Source: Nitrincola tibetensis
Lineage (GTDB): Bacteria; Pseudomonadota; Gammaproteobacteria; Pseudomonadales; Balneatricaceae
Direction of reading: 5' to 3'
Assembly: GCF_003284585.1 (NCBI RefSeq)
Contig: NZ_QKRX01000005.1
Location: 186,001 to 250,000 of the forward strand
DNA length: 64,000 nucleotides
The position numbers and the translations under genes are program-made. The first letter of the stretch is position 1, and each line of letters opens with the position of its first letter. The notes below the pieces were generated by a model. It worked only from the letters and a program-made list of their open reading frames with translations. It made no database searches and was not told the origin of the DNA. Of this stretch, positions 8,291-16,649 are shown piece by piece.

Positions 8291-8884
8291 ATGAGATATA
8301 TCGCCGCTATTATCCTAACTGCGGGTACTCTAAGCCTAAATGGCTGTGCTGCAGAAGTAAGGGAGATAGAAAATACCAATTTTGAGCCAGTTGTGCAGTG
8401 GTATGAAGGCTTTATGCTTCCCAACTATTTGGCAACACCCAGAAAGGTGGAAAATCAAAAAGAAGTTCACTCAATGCTTTTTGAGCAGTGGAATACAGCA
8501 TACGATATCGTTACTGAACATAACCCTGATGAAGTTGTTTCTATATCTTCTTGCAATGAATATTTATCGCGGCAGTATGACGGGCTATCAACGGTACTTG
8601 AGTATGGATATGCGTACTTCAGGATGGTTGCGACGATGTGCCACGCTGCTGAACTCATTGCGAGTGCACAACCACCAACAGCATCTACTCTAACGTATCC
8701 GATCGATGGCAAGATGTTACCTCAGCAACTTCCATCGGAGGTGGCGTTTATTGCATCAGAGAGTTATAGAGCGGATTTGTTACGGAATCCAAAAGTTCAG
8801 ACCTGGGCTGATGTTCTCGAAGTGCTTGATAATCAGATTGTCGAATTCTCTTCTGAAAGCCCCAATCAGTTTCACTTTGAATAA
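8291..8884 (+). CDS. Uncharacterised lipoprotein
   Basis: A 197-residue protein with a lipoprotein signal peptide: a short basic start, hydrophobic stretch, then the lipobox LNGC with the lipidated cysteine at residue 19. The mature part is acidic and helical, with no domain I recognise; two cysteines lie in the middle. It has no good Shine-Dalgarno sequence, has A/T-rich flanks, and stands alone between a decayed region and an oppositely oriented gene, which suggests an acquired or fast-evolving gene. Residue after the cysteine is Ala, consistent with outer-membrane sorting. Confidence 0.7.
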   Translation: MRYIAAIILTAGTLSLNGCAAEVREIENTNFEPVVQWYEGFMLPNYLATPRKVENQKEVHSMLFEQWNTAYDIVTEHNPDEVVSISSCNEYLSRQYDGLSTVLEYGYAYFRMVATMCHAAELIASAQPPTASTLTYPIDGKMLPQQLPSEVAFIASESYRADLLRNPKVQTWADVLEVLDNQIVEFSSESPNQFHFE

Positions 8885-8997
8885 AAAATCTAATTTGATG
8901 TAGATCTTGAACTGTAGAGTTCTCCGATAGATCTTGCTGAGTTTTGAGTATCGGGTTGCTCGCCCCCAGAGCAGGAGCGAGCGATGCACGAAGATGA

Positions 8998-9549
8998 TTA
9001 CTGAGCCGACAAGAATGTGTCGGTGCTAACGACCTCAGCATAGGCGAAGGCCAGTGCAGCCATAAAGGCAGCATGCACTTGAGGCGCTGGAACATGCACA
9101 CCATTGAACTCAACACTGAGTGTAGCGCAGGCATCGTGTACAAGTGTGTTGCTGTAACCTAAATCGGAAGCGGCGCGGGTGATGGCATCAATGCAGATAT
9201 GGCTCATGGCACCCGTGATCACTAGGCGAGTAATGTCCTCGCGCTGAAGTAGCGCTTGTAGTTCAGTGCCCTTGAAACTGTTGACCTCATTTTTCAAAAT
9301 TTGGAACTCACCATCCGCAGGTTGCAGGCTTTGATGGATGTTAGCTCCTTCGCTGCCAGGCACAAAAAAGGGTGCATCGCTGGATGGGAATTCATGACGC
9401 ACATGGATGACTGGCAGTCCACGCTCGCGAAAGTCAGCCAATACTCGAGCGGCATTGATGGCCGCTGCTTCTACGCCCTCCAGAATCCACTTGCCACCGG
9501 GAAAATAATCGTTCTGCATATCGACGATGATCAGTGCTGTTTTACTCAT
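8998..9549 (-). CDS. Isochorismatase-family cysteine hydrolase
   Basis: A 183-residue protein of the isochorismatase/nicotinamidase-like superfamily. The catalytic triad can be seen: Asp in ALIIVDMQNDYFPGG (about residue 9), a lysine around LKNEVNSF (about 94), and Cys in the GAMSHICIDAITRAA motif (about 124), with the cis-peptide before the nucleophile helix. It hydrolyses an amide or vinyl-ether substrate, not defined here. Start ATG at 9549 has AGGAG just upstream. It is divergent from a GlxA-type regulator, the common arrangement in which the regulator controls the hydrolase. Confidence 0.88.
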   Translation of the reverse strand: MSKTALIIVDMQNDYFPGGKWILEGVEAAAINAARVLADFRERGLPVIHVRHEFPSSDAPFFVPGSEGANIHQSLQPADGEFQILKNEVNSFKGTELQALLQREDITRLVITGAMSHICIDAITRAASDLGYSNTLVHDACATLSVEFNGVHVPAPQVHAAFMAALAFAYAEVVSTDTFLSAQ

Positions 9550-9612
9550 GCTTTTCTCCTGTTAAAGGGTTGTCGCTCATCATAGCCTTTCCTGTTACCC
9601 TGTTCGGGTGGC

Positions 9613-9644
9613 AAAACTGACATTAACAAGGCTAAAACTGACAT
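9613..9644. promoter_or_regulatory. Direct repeat AAAACTGACAT x2, candidate AraC-type operator
   Basis: The 11-mer AAAACTGACAT occurs at 9613-9623 and 9634-9644, exactly 21 bases apart, or two helical turns. It lies between the divergent hydrolase and GlxA-type regulator and overlaps the regulator start codon. AraC-family proteins typically bind such in-phase direct repeats, so this is a strong candidate operator for both genes. Confidence 0.55.
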
Positions 9645-10590
9645 GTCTAAGACTATACTTGTCGCTATACTCATGGTGCCGGGTACTGCACTTTCCGCAG
9701 TCCACGGTTTGATCGACCTATTCATGTCGGCTAACCGCATGTTGGCTCAATTGCAGCAGGCGCCTGATCTTCAGTTTAAGGTTGTCCGTTGGAAACTTGA
9801 GCAGGGGCAATTGTTACCCTTGGATGAGATGGAGTCTTCGCCGTCGTTAGTCATTGTGCCACCGATACTGGAAGGGCAGGCCTACCTTGAACCTCAACCG
9901 TTGGTTTGCTCTTTTCTGCAAGACTGGCATCGACAGGGGGCTATGATCTGTTCCGCCTGCGCGGGCTCTTTCCTGTTGGCACAAGCGGGGCTGTTGGATG
10001 GGCGTAAAGCGACAACACATTGGCAATTGGAAAGCGTTTTTCGTTATCACTATCCCGAGATTGATCTTGATACCAATGCACTGCTCTTGTCAGACTCGGA
10101 TCTGGTGACCGCGGGTGGAGTGATGGCTTGGATCGATCTTGCACTGCATTTAATTGGGCGTTATGTTCCTCCTTCAGTCGTCCAAGCATTGGGACGCTTT
10201 CTGGTGGTGGATACTGGGGCGCGTCAGCAAAGCTATTACCGTTCATTCATGCCATTGATGTCGCACGGAGATGCGTCGGTTCTGAGAGTGCAGCATCATC
10301 TACATAAAGAGTATCGACACAAACAATCTACCCGAGAAATGGCGGAGCTAGCTGGCCTGACGGAGCGCACGTTTATGCGACGCTTTCACCGAGCAACGGG
10401 TTTTCGTCCCACTGAGTATCTGCAGCAACAGCGGTTGCTTAAAGCTCGCGAGGCGCTTGAGAACAGTCGAGTAACGGTCGAGCGTGTTGCGTGGGAAGTG
10501 GGATACGAAGATGTGAGCGCTTTTCGTAAGATGTTTCATAAACAAACAGGGCTAACACCTAGCCAATATCGGGAAAGGTTTGGTATTTAA
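9643..10590 (+). CDS. GlxA-family regulator (DJ-1/PfpI domain plus AraC HTH)
   Basis: 315 residues. The N-terminal DJ-1/PfpI-like domain (about 1-190) holds the nucleophile-elbow-like CSACAGSFLLAQAGLLDG motif and the region LVTAGGVMAWIDLALHLI. The C-terminal AraC domain (about 215-315) has two helix-turn-helices, including the signature GYEDVSAFRKMFHKQTGLTP (20 residues). These regulators sense small nitrogen-containing metabolites and activate amidohydrolase-type genes. It is divergent from a cysteine hydrolase, probably its target. A direct repeat overlaps its start codon, suggesting autorepression or that the true start is slightly downstream. Confidence 0.9.
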   Translation: MSKTILVAILMVPGTALSAVHGLIDLFMSANRMLAQLQQAPDLQFKVVRWKLEQGQLLPLDEMESSPSLVIVPPILEGQAYLEPQPLVCSFLQDWHRQGAMICSACAGSFLLAQAGLLDGRKATTHWQLESVFRYHYPEIDLDTNALLLSDSDLVTAGGVMAWIDLALHLIGRYVPPSVVQALGRFLVVDTGARQQSYYRSFMPLMSHGDASVLRVQHHLHKEYRHKQSTREMAELAGLTERTFMRRFHRATGFRPTEYLQQQRLLKAREALENSRVTVERVAWEVGYEDVSAFRKMFHKQTGLTPSQYRERFGI

Positions 10591-10599
10591 TCTTGGAAA

Positions 10600-10632
10600 A
10601 GCCCTCCTATAGATATGTTCTAAGAGAGGGCT
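10600..10632 (-). terminator. Terminator of the fasciclin gene
   Basis: AGCCCTC and GAGGGCT form a stem across a 19-base loop. On the minus strand the stem is followed by TTTT, so it acts mainly as the end of the fasciclin transcript; it may also stop the converging regulator. Confidence 0.6.
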
Positions 10633-10645
10633 CATTATCGTGTAA

Positions 10646-11185
10646 TTATTCAGGAATCAGTACAGTGTCGATGACGTGGATCACTCCATTTGATGCCTTA
10701 ACGTCAGCCATAACAACCGTCGCGTTGTTAATCATGACGCTGTCACCCGTTGCATTAACATTTAAGCTGCTGCCTTGTACGGTTTCGGCAGACAGCTGTT
10801 GACCTGCAATATCACCGCTCATCACCAAGCCAGGGACAACATGGTACGTCAAAATAGCCGTCAGCTGATCGCGGTTTTCGGGTTCAAGGAGGCTTTCAAC
10901 AGTGCCTGCTGGCAAAGCAGCAAAAGCATCGTCAGTTGGCGCAAAAACGGTGAAAGGCCCTTCTCCACTTAATACTTCAACCAGTTCAGCTGCGCTAAGT
11001 GCGGCCACGAGTGTTTCAAAACTGCCATTGCTAACAGCTATCTCGGTGATGGTGCCAACTTTTTCTTCTTGGCTATAACCATTACCACTGGATTCTTTGT
11101 TGCCGCCATGGTTATGCGCAAAGGCCATACCTGTTAAAGCGAGTGAACTGGCGATGGCAATTGCAAGAGTCTTCATTTTTCTCAT
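10646..11185 (-). CDS. Secreted fasciclin-domain protein
   Basis: About 179 residues: signal peptide (residues 1-25, cleavage after AFA), a short His/Gly-rich linker, then one fasciclin (FAS1) domain with the family motifs [15 protein letters not shown] (H1) and a C-terminal [13 protein letters not shown] (H2). FAS1 domains mediate weak adhesion to matrix or other cells and are found in periplasmic or extracellular proteins. The ATG at 11185 was chosen because GGAG sits 6 bases upstream and the signal peptide follows; the frame could start further upstream at 11257 without that support. Monocistronic, ended by the hairpin at 10600. Confidence 0.93.
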   Translation of the reverse strand: MRKMKTLAIAIASSLALTGMAFAHNHGGNKESSGNGYSQEEKVGTITEIAVSNGSFETLVAALSAAELVEVLSGEGPFTVFAPTDDAFAALPAGTVESLLEPENRDQLTAILTYHVVPGLVMSGDIAGQQLSAETVQGSSLNVNATGDSVMINNATVVMADVKASNGVIHVIDTVLIPE

Positions 11186-11267
11186 TGGTGTCTCCAAATT
11201 GATCGAGTTGCAGCGTTTAAAATATTGCTGTTGGTGATCAGGATGCATCTGAGTCAATGAACATTAC

Positions 11268-11516
11268 GTGCATAACTGCAATTTTGGATTTATTAAATTT
11301 CAAATTTTATCTGCTGCGATCACGTCTACAATTACAGCGAGTATTGGCATAGGTGGCGGTATCTTGCTTTTAGCAATTATGGCTCTAGTGATCTCTCCTG
11401 CAGCAATTATTCCTGTTCACGGCATTGGTGAACTAGGCTCGAACTTCAATCGAGTAATCCTGACGCTCAAACATGTAGATTGGACGATTTTATTTTTCTT
11501 TGAAAGGCTGACCTGA
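11268..11516 (+). pseudogene. Truncated TauE/SafE sulfite-exporter-type permease
   Basis: An open frame from a GTG at 11268 gives about 82 residues resembling only the first quarter of a TauE/SafE permease: a helix with the family glycine motif (SIGIGGGILLLA), then PAAIIPVHGIGELGSNFNRV, the typical HG-x-x-x-LGSN element after helix 2. Complete members have about 250 residues and 7-8 helices. Similarity stops near 11502, where sequence resembling an integrase start on the opposite strand begins. I therefore read it as a 3'-deleted gene rather than a small protein. Confidence 0.75.
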
Positions 11517-11533
11517 CGGTCTGAAAGTGGCAT
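11510..11533 (-). pseudogene. N-terminal remnant of a P4-like integrase gene
   Basis: On the minus strand, ATG at 11533 opens MPLSDRQV, matching the conserved start of P4-type tyrosine integrases. After eight codons the similarity ends, exactly where the truncated TauE/SafE gene begins on the other strand. The gene points away from the 3' end of ssrA, the classic int-next-to-att arrangement. Only the start survives. Confidence 0.55.
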
Positions 11534-11731
11534 TGTACCCTCTGCTAATTCGATTGAGGGCATCGATTTAGGGGTATAAGAATTTTTAAATAGTAATATG
11601 CCCCCAATAATACCCCCATTATGCCTTGAAATTGGTGACACACGTTGGGATTCTATGGAGTTCAAAATAGGCTGGAAGGCCTTTGTTTACAAGGGGTGTG
11701 GGAAGGTATGGGAAGTGTTGAGAAGGGTGTC
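11534..11731. mobile_element. Integrase leader and att-flank, scar of a lost island at ssrA
   Basis: This non-coding stretch joins the CCA end of ssrA to the integrase remnant. It contains the short repeated C-runs around 11598-11623 (GCCCCCAATAATACCCCC) often found upstream of P4-like integrases, and has no gene. Taken with the remnant and truncated permease, it is best explained as what remains of one end of an integrative element after deletion. The exact att core cannot be defined from one side. Confidence 0.5.
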
Positions 11732-12089
11732 TGGTGGAGGTGGCGGGTTTCGAACCCGCGTCCGCCAATCCTCTGCCTTAAGATCTACATGCTTAGGCTT
11801 CTCTATTTAATTAACCCGTCACGACCCGAGAGCCAGGGTGTTATGGGCGAGCTCTTTTAGTTTTAACCGTTCAGCTTAGAGCAAAGCATCCGGGCGATTC
11901 TGTCTCATATGACACCGCGAACCTCTGAGTTACAGACACCTTAGAGTGCGGCGCTAGCCGACTTAAGCGGCTAGAGCGTAGTTATCGTCGTTTGCAACTA
12001 TAACAATGTGATGAGGGATTTACGAGAATCATCACGTTCTCGACATGCACCCAAGGGTTCGTAACCAGCGTCGAAGCCATGTCACCCCC
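11732..12089 (-). ncRNA. ssrA: Transfer-messenger RNA (tmRNA)
   Basis: About 358 nt on the minus strand. The 5' end GGGGGUGACAUGGCUUCGACG-type start pairs with the 3' CACCUCC before the encoded ACCA end, forming the tRNA-like acceptor stem; a T-arm with GGGUUCGAAACCC is complete. The tag reading frame (11963-11995) encodes ANDDNYALAA followed by UAA, the usual gammaproteobacterial tag ending in LAA for ClpXP/ClpAP recognition. tmRNA with SmpB rescues ribosomes stalled on broken mRNAs. Pseudoknot-forming segments follow the tag. Its 3' end is a known integration target; see the scar just beyond. Confidence 0.97.
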
Positions 12090-12102
12090 AGATAAGAGCA
12101 GA

Positions 12103-12132
12103 AGTATAGACGAATCTATAGGATAACGCCAA
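12103..12132 (-). promoter_or_regulatory. Putative sigma-70 promoter of ssrA
   Basis: On the minus strand TTGGCG (12132-12127) and TATACT (12108-12103) are 18 bases apart. The -10 lies 13 bases before the mature 5' end, leaving a short leader for RNase P to remove, as expected for tmRNA. Confidence 0.55.
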
Positions 12133-12166
12133 CCTTCTCTTCAGCTCCGTCCAATATTTTTTCGAT

Positions 12167-13795
12167 CTATACTTTGAATTTCTCTGCTTCACTTTGTAGT
12201 TGCTGGGCCAACTCAGCCAATTGTTGGCTGGCCATGGCGCTTTGCTCAGCGCCACTGACCACCTCAGATACGCTTCTTGCAACCATGGTGACATTTTCAT
12301 TAATTTCATTTGCAACAGCTGTTTGCTCTTCTGTCGCACTGGAAATTTGTACGTTCATATCGGCAATGGTGCCGATAGCTGCCCCCACATGCTCGAAAGA
12401 CTCCCCATTTTCACGCGCATCAAGGACGCCAGCTTGTGCCTGTTGGGTTGATTTTCTCATGTCCTCAACCGCTTCTCTGGCAACTTTTTGCAGCGTATTA
12501 ATGGTTTTCTGGATACGTTCAGTCGATTGCTGAGTATTGGCAGCTAGGCTTCTAACCTCATCCGCGACTACGGAGAAGCCGCGGCCCGCGTCTCCAGCTC
12601 GTGCTGCTTCAATTGCAGCATTCAGAGCCAAGAGGTTCGTTTGTTCGGCAATCCCTTCAATCACGTCTAATACTTCGGTGATTCGTTGAGTTTGCTCGTC
12701 AAGCGCAGATATTTGTACAGCGGATTGCTCAATGCTTTGTGCAAGGGACTCTATTGCCGAAACTGTACGACGAGAGCGATCTTGCCCTTTTTTGGCGAGT
12801 TCATTGGCTTGCTCGGCAGAGTAAGAGGCATTCTGTGCATTGCTTGCAACTTCGGAGATAGCGGCTGTCATTTGATTGATTGCGGTGGCGATCATCGTAG
12901 TTTGTTGCTCTTGCTCCTGAGCTGTACCGCTAACCTGCTGGCTGATGGCGCTCATTTCCTCTGCGGAGGCTGCGAGTTGGTGAGTCGCACGGACTAAGTT
13001 TTCAATTAGGCTTTGAAAATGATTCATCATGCCATTGAATGATTTGCTTAGGAGAGCGATCTCATCTTTGCCAGCGACATCGGCTCGTATTCTTAAATCT
13101 GACTCTGCGCTAATACGTGACATGCTGTTAGATAAAGATGCAATTGGTTTTTTAATCGATGATGAAATGCGCCATCCAAAAACCAATAAGAGAATGATGA
13201 CTGCTGTGCCAATTGATATAAACAGGATCAAATTTTTTGAAAATTGTTCAACAGATTGGTCTTTTAGAGCCGATGCTTCATTAAGTTGATATTCAACCAA
13301 ATTATCAAGCCCAGTCCTTAACGGACCAAACGTAGCATTTAACCTAAAGTTGAAAGAGTTGAAGTCCATTAACACCAATGCGCCTGATTCGGCTTGGTTC
13401 GTAAAATCTGAGATTAAAGACTGGCTACGCTCAATTAGTTTTGTGACGTCGTTCGCGAGTGCCAGCTCCTCTTCGGAGCTACCAATGCTTTCTAAGTAGC
13501 TTGCCCAGTATTGTTGGTAAGTGGATTGTGCTTTATTTAAATCCGACATAAGCTGGTTGTACGTGAGTGTTTCTTGATGAAAGCTTTGAAAGAGGTTAAC
13601 AGTCTCGACTGTTAACGCATCAGAGACAAGCTTAAGATCTCGCGATGGGACGACGGCCTCTGAATAAATCGATTCAGTGCTTTTGATCAGTGAGCGCATA
13701 TCAGAGATAGCGATTAATATGATGCTGGTGACTGCTAAAATTGGAAGCAAAGTAAGTAGCAGAAGGCGAATTGATATGGACAGGTTTCGTAGCAT
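12167..13795 (-). CDS. Methyl-accepting chemotaxis protein, four-helix-bundle sensor
   Basis: 542 residues: transmembrane helix 1 (about 10-32), a periplasmic all-helical ligand domain of 4HB type (about 33-185), transmembrane helix 2 (about 190-208), HAMP (about 210-262) and a long cytoplasmic signalling coil. The hairpin tip contains the highly conserved [19 protein letters not shown]-type motif (19 residues), which contacts CheA/CheW. No C-terminal NWETF-like CheR tether is present. Ligand unknown. It lies between ssrA and smpB on the same strand; AAGGTG precedes the ATG. Confidence 0.95.
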   Translation of the reverse strand: MLRNLSISIRLLLLTLLPILAVTSIILIAISDMRSLIKSTESIYSEAVVPSRDLKLVSDALTVETVNLFQSFHQETLTYNQLMSDLNKAQSTYQQYWASYLESIGSSEEELALANDVTKLIERSQSLISDFTNQAESGALVLMDFNSFNFRLNATFGPLRTGLDNLVEYQLNEASALKDQSVEQFSKNLILFISIGTAVIILLLVFGWRISSSIKKPIASLSNSMSRISAESDLRIRADVAGKDEIALLSKSFNGMMNHFQSLIENLVRATHQLAASAEEMSAISQQVSGTAQEQEQQTTMIATAINQMTAAISEVASNAQNASYSAEQANELAKKGQDRSRRTVSAIESLAQSIEQSAVQISALDEQTQRITEVLDVIEGIAEQTNLLALNAAIEAARAGDAGRGFSVVADEVRSLAANTQQSTERIQKTINTLQKVAREAVEDMRKSTQQAQAGVLDARENGESFEHVGAAIGTIADMNVQISSATEEQTAVANEINENVTMVARSVSEVVSGAEQSAMASQQLAELAQQLQSEAEKFKV

Positions 13796-13865
13796 TGTCT
13801 TACACCTTTCGTAATTATTGATGTAAGACTATCGTTCCTGGGAATTTAGGTAAAGCTTAAAATGC

Positions 13866-14339
13866 TTATTGAGCTGCCATTACACGCTGTTTTTGACGAT
13901 CCCAGTCTTTGTCTTTTTCAGCAGCGCGTTTATCGTGAAGCTTTTTGCCTTTAACCAAAGCAATTTCGCACTTTACTCGGCCGTTTTTCCAATACAAAGC
14001 AAGTGCTACACAGGTATAGCCTTTTGCTTGTGTCGCCCCGATAAGCCTATCGATTTCGCGTCTGTTTAGCAGCAGTTTTCTCTCACGTTTTGGCTCTGCT
14101 AAAACGTGAGTACAGGCTGAAAGAAGAGGTGTGAAGTGAGCACCAACAAGCCAAGCCTCACTATTTTTGAGGACAACATATGAATCGACCAGTTGCGCGC
14201 GCCCATCTCTTAGGCTTTTTACTTCCCATCCAGTCAGCACGAGGCCTGCTTCGAACTTTTGTTCAATGCTGAATTCATGGCGTGCCTTTCGGTTTTGGCA
14301 AATGGTTGAGCTGGTAGGTTTTGCTTTCTTTTTTGACAT
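13866..14339 (-). CDS. smpB: tmRNA-binding protein SmpB
   Basis: About 157 residues; the partner of tmRNA in ribosome rescue, binding the tRNA-like domain and placing it in the A site. Recognisable features: [20 protein letters not shown] near the start (oligonucleotide-binding barrel), [14 protein letters not shown], the [10 protein letters not shown] motif and the basic C-terminal tail with DKR and DWDRQK that enters the mRNA channel. ATG at 14339 gives the normal start MSKKKAK; upstream in-frame codons are not conserved. Same strand as ssrA, separated by a chemoreceptor gene. Divergent from the NSS transporter. Confidence 0.96.
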   Translation of the reverse strand: MSKKKAKPTSSTICQNRKARHEFSIEQKFEAGLVLTGWEVKSLRDGRAQLVDSYVVLKNSEAWLVGAHFTPLLSACTHVLAEPKRERKLLLNRREIDRLIGATQAKGYTCVALALYWKNGRVKCEIALVKGKKLHDKRAAEKDKDWDRQKQRVMAAQ

Positions 14340-14470
14340 GCGCGCATTATATAGAGGCTCTAGAAGGTTTAAAAGCAGTTTGTGTCCTGAAGATGTTGTT
14401 ATCTTTAAAAGAAAATATAACAATTCAACCACTCAATAAGAACGTCCACTCAAAAGGCAGATATAACGTT

Positions 14471-15835
14471 ATGCCCTCATTTAGTTCAATACATGGGAGC
14501 TGGTCTCATCGCTGGGTGTTCATACTGGCAGTCACTGGGTCATCGGTTGGATTAGGAAATATCTGGAAATTCCCCTACATGGCCGGTGAAAATGGAGGTG
14601 GAACCTTCTTATTGATTTACATCATTTGTGTTTGTCTCATTGGCTTGCCTCTTATGATGGCTGAAGTCATCATCGGGCGTCACGGACGTTTAAGTCCTGT
14701 CAACTCATTGAAAGCAGCAGCATTTGTTTCCAATAAAAACCCGCGTTGGCGCTATCTAGGTGCTATGGGGATGTTTACTGGATTCTTAATATTCTCTTTT
14801 TACTCCGTTGTTGCTGCATGGATTTTGCATTATTTATTGGCCCTTTTGACAGGTCGTATTGCGGATGTCGGGGTTGATCAAGCGACGCGATATTTTGGCG
14901 AGCTACTGTTGAACACTGAGATTTTGCTCGTTGGTCATACATTTTTTGTGTGCTTGGTTGTGTGGGTTTTGAGCTTCGGTGTTCGACGTGGACTTGATAG
15001 AGCCATTCGATACATGATGCCAATCCTGATTATGCTGTTGATAATGTTGGTCGTCTATGCAACAAGTACAGGCTACATGCCCCATGCCATCTCCTTTCTG
15101 TTTCATTTTGATTGGTACTATGTAACGGCGGAGGTGTTGCTTGTTGCAATGGGGCATGCTTTTTTTACGCTGTCATTGGGCATGGGGACGGTAATGGCGT
15201 ATGGCGCGTATTTGTCGGAGAAAGAGTCAATAGGGCGCTCAGTGATAATGATAGGGGCGTTGGATACGTTGATTGCTATTTTGGTTGGATTAGCCATTTT
15301 CCCCATCGTGTTTGCGTATCAAATGGCACCAGCAAGTGGTCCAAGTTTATTGTTTGTTACCCTGCCAGTTGTGTTTGCACAAATGCCTGGAGGGCAAGTG
15401 ATCGGTTTTATGTTCTTTCTAATGGTTGCGCTGACCGCCTGGTCTTCAGCCATTTCGCTGATGGAACCCATTACGGCATGGATGATCGAAAAGTTTCGTG
15501 TAAAGCGCTATCAAGCCGCAGTGTTAATGGGGTTCGCTGCTTGGGTGTTGGGTGTGGCGACACTCTATTCGTTTGGTGCTTTGTCACACTGGACAGTGTT
15601 TTCATTGAACCTGTTTGATCTATTAAACTTTGTTACCACTAATATACTTTTACCTATTGGAGGAATGCTGTTGGCGATCTTTTCAGGGTGGTTTATGTCT
15701 GAATCAGTGGCAAAAAAAGAATTAAATTTGCCTTCAAATGGCGCTTTTGAGATCTGGCAGGGGTGCATTCGTTTTATAGTCCCGATTTCAATAGGCGTCA
15801 TCTTTGTAATGAATCTGTATAATGTCACTTTGTAG
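14471..15835 (+). CDS. Sodium-dependent NSS-family transporter
   Basis: About 454 residues with 11-12 predicted transmembrane helices. The first helix carries the signature GSSVGLGNIWKFPYMAGENG (20 residues), the unwound Na+ and substrate site of LeuT-type neurotransmitter:sodium symporters; a GxxxF-rich helix 6 and the TLSLGMGT segment follow. It likely imports an amino acid or related amine with Na+, consistent with a marine or saline habitat. The substrate cannot be told. Start chosen at ATG 14471; upstream in-frame residues lie in the smpB promoter region and are not family-like. Confidence 0.92.
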   Translation: MPSFSSIHGSWSHRWVFILAVTGSSVGLGNIWKFPYMAGENGGGTFLLIYIICVCLIGLPLMMAEVIIGRHGRLSPVNSLKAAAFVSNKNPRWRYLGAMGMFTGFLIFSFYSVVAAWILHYLLALLTGRIADVGVDQATRYFGELLLNTEILLVGHTFFVCLVVWVLSFGVRRGLDRAIRYMMPILIMLLIMLVVYATSTGYMPHAISFLFHFDWYYVTAEVLLVAMGHAFFTLSLGMGTVMAYGAYLSEKESIGRSVIMIGALDTLIAILVGLAIFPIVFAYQMAPASGPSLLFVTLPVVFAQMPGGQVIGFMFFLMVALTAWSSAISLMEPITAWMIEKFRVKRYQAAVLMGFAAWVLGVATLYSFGALSHWTVFSLNLFDLLNFVTTNILLPIGGMLLAIFSGWFMSESVAKKELNLPSNGAFEIWQGCIRFIVPISIGVIFVMNLYNVTL

Positions 15836-15858
15836 TTTAGCCAGCGGATCTAAAGCGG

Positions 15859-16299
15859 ATGACAGAAGTCCATAAAACAGCACTTGTACTGCATACAGCT
15901 GAGCAAATGTTCGACCTTATTAATGATGTAGCTCGCTATCCTGATTTTGTGCCTTGGTGCTCCAAAGTTGAAGTTAAGCATGATACAGAGGACTCAATTG
16001 AGGCCACTCTTTACGTATCTAAGGCTGGCCTCAACTATCATTTCACTACTCGAAACAATAAAAAGCGTCCTGTCTATATGGATATGGCCTTGATCGAAGG
16101 ACCTTTCTCGACTTTTAGCGCAGTATGGATATTGACGCCATTGAGTGATGAGGCCTGTAAAGTTGAGTTTTCGATGAAGTTCGATTTTTCAGGTAAGTTG
16201 GCTAGCTTTGCCATGGGCAAGGTGTTTAATTCAGTGGCAACCACGATGGTAGATGTGTTTGTACAGAGAGCTGATGATTTGTACGGGTCAGGTTTTTAG
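15859..16299 (+). CDS. ratA: RatA / COQ10-type START-domain protein
   Basis: 146 residues forming a polyketide cyclase/START-like fold. Motifs LVLHTAEQMFDLINDVARYPDFVPWC and the DFVPWCSKVEV strand are typical of RatA/YfjG and Coq10 proteins. Described roles are ubiquinone binding for respiration (Coq10) and, in E. coli, interference with 70S assembly (RatA toxin); the first is the safer inference. It is followed 12 bases later by the rnfH-like gene, the common pairing. Confidence 0.9.
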   Translation: MTEVHKTALVLHTAEQMFDLINDVARYPDFVPWCSKVEVKHDTEDSIEATLYVSKAGLNYHFTTRNNKKRPVYMDMALIEGPFSTFSAVWILTPLSDEACKVEFSMKFDFSGKLASFAMGKVFNSVATTMVDVFVQRADDLYGSGF

Positions 16300-16311
16300 G
16301 AGATAGCAAGC

Positions 16312-16620
16312 ATGATTAAGGTTGAAGTGGCGTATGCTATGCCAAATGAGCAAAAAATCATTTCAGTGAATGTAAACGAAAATACAACGATATTTGAAGC
16401 AGTGATTCAATCGAAAATTGTTGAGGCTTTTCCGGAAATCGATGTCGAAACGGCTCCAATGGGAATTTTTAGTAAATCAGTTAAAGATGTTAAAAACACT
16501 CTTGTACGTGAAGGGGATCGTATTGAAATATATCGTCCCTTAATTGCAGATCCAAAAGAGATACGAGCACGCAAGGCCGCTGAGAAGGCAAAAGAAGAAA
16601 AAGCCAACCAAAACAGCTAG
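16312..16620 (+). CDS. rnfH: RnfH family ubiquitin-like protein
   Basis: 102 residues with a beta-grasp fold (UPF0125/RnfH). The start IKVEVAYAMPNEQKI, the MGIFSKSV loop and DRIEIYRPLIADPKEIRA are typical. The C-terminal tail is basic and lysine-rich. Function is uncertain; once named RatB in the proposed RatAB toxin-antitoxin pair, but an antitoxin role is not supported. Same operon as ratA, stop within the hairpin shared with bamE. Confidence 0.9.
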   Translation: MIKVEVAYAMPNEQKIISVNVNENTTIFEAVIQSKIVEAFPEIDVETAPMGIFSKSVKDVKNTLVREGDRIEIYRPLIADPKEIRARKAAEKAKEEKANQNS

Positions 16621-16631
16621 TCTTGGTTGGC
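16603..16631 (-). terminator. Terminator of bamE
   Basis: GCCAACCAA and TTGGTTGGC form a 9-bp stem with an 11-base loop. On the minus strand the stem is followed by TTTTTC, a classic intrinsic terminator for bamE. It overlaps the last codons of rnfH. Confidence 0.75.
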
Positions 16632-16649
16632 GTTCACAAAAGGCTTAAC

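Noticed and set aside
8958-8982. GCTCGC / GCGAGC hairpin after the cysteine hydrolase as terminator
   Set aside because: Only 6 bp, a 13-base loop and no T-run on the transcribed strand; too weak to call.
8748-9143. 131-codon minus-strand ORF overlapping the lipoprotein and hydrolase ends
   Set aside because: It runs antisense through the lipoprotein and in another frame of the hydrolase, with no motif or signal; a shadow frame.
11598-11623. Repeated C-runs as a CRISPR or tandem array
   Set aside because: Only two short, unequal units; better seen as integrase leader sequence.
11417-11665. 82-codon minus-strand ORF across the scar as an intact protein
   Set aside because: Only its middle (MPLSDRQV) looks like an integrase start; the first 44 codons lie in non-coding leader and the last codons are the reverse of the truncated permease.
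13869-14069. Plus-strand ORFs opposite smpB
   Set aside because: Mirror frames of the conserved smpB gene.
15112-15618. 168-codon ORF inside the NSS transporter gene
   Set aside because: It is another frame of a well-supported transporter, has odd composition rich in Cys and Val, and no homology that I can see.
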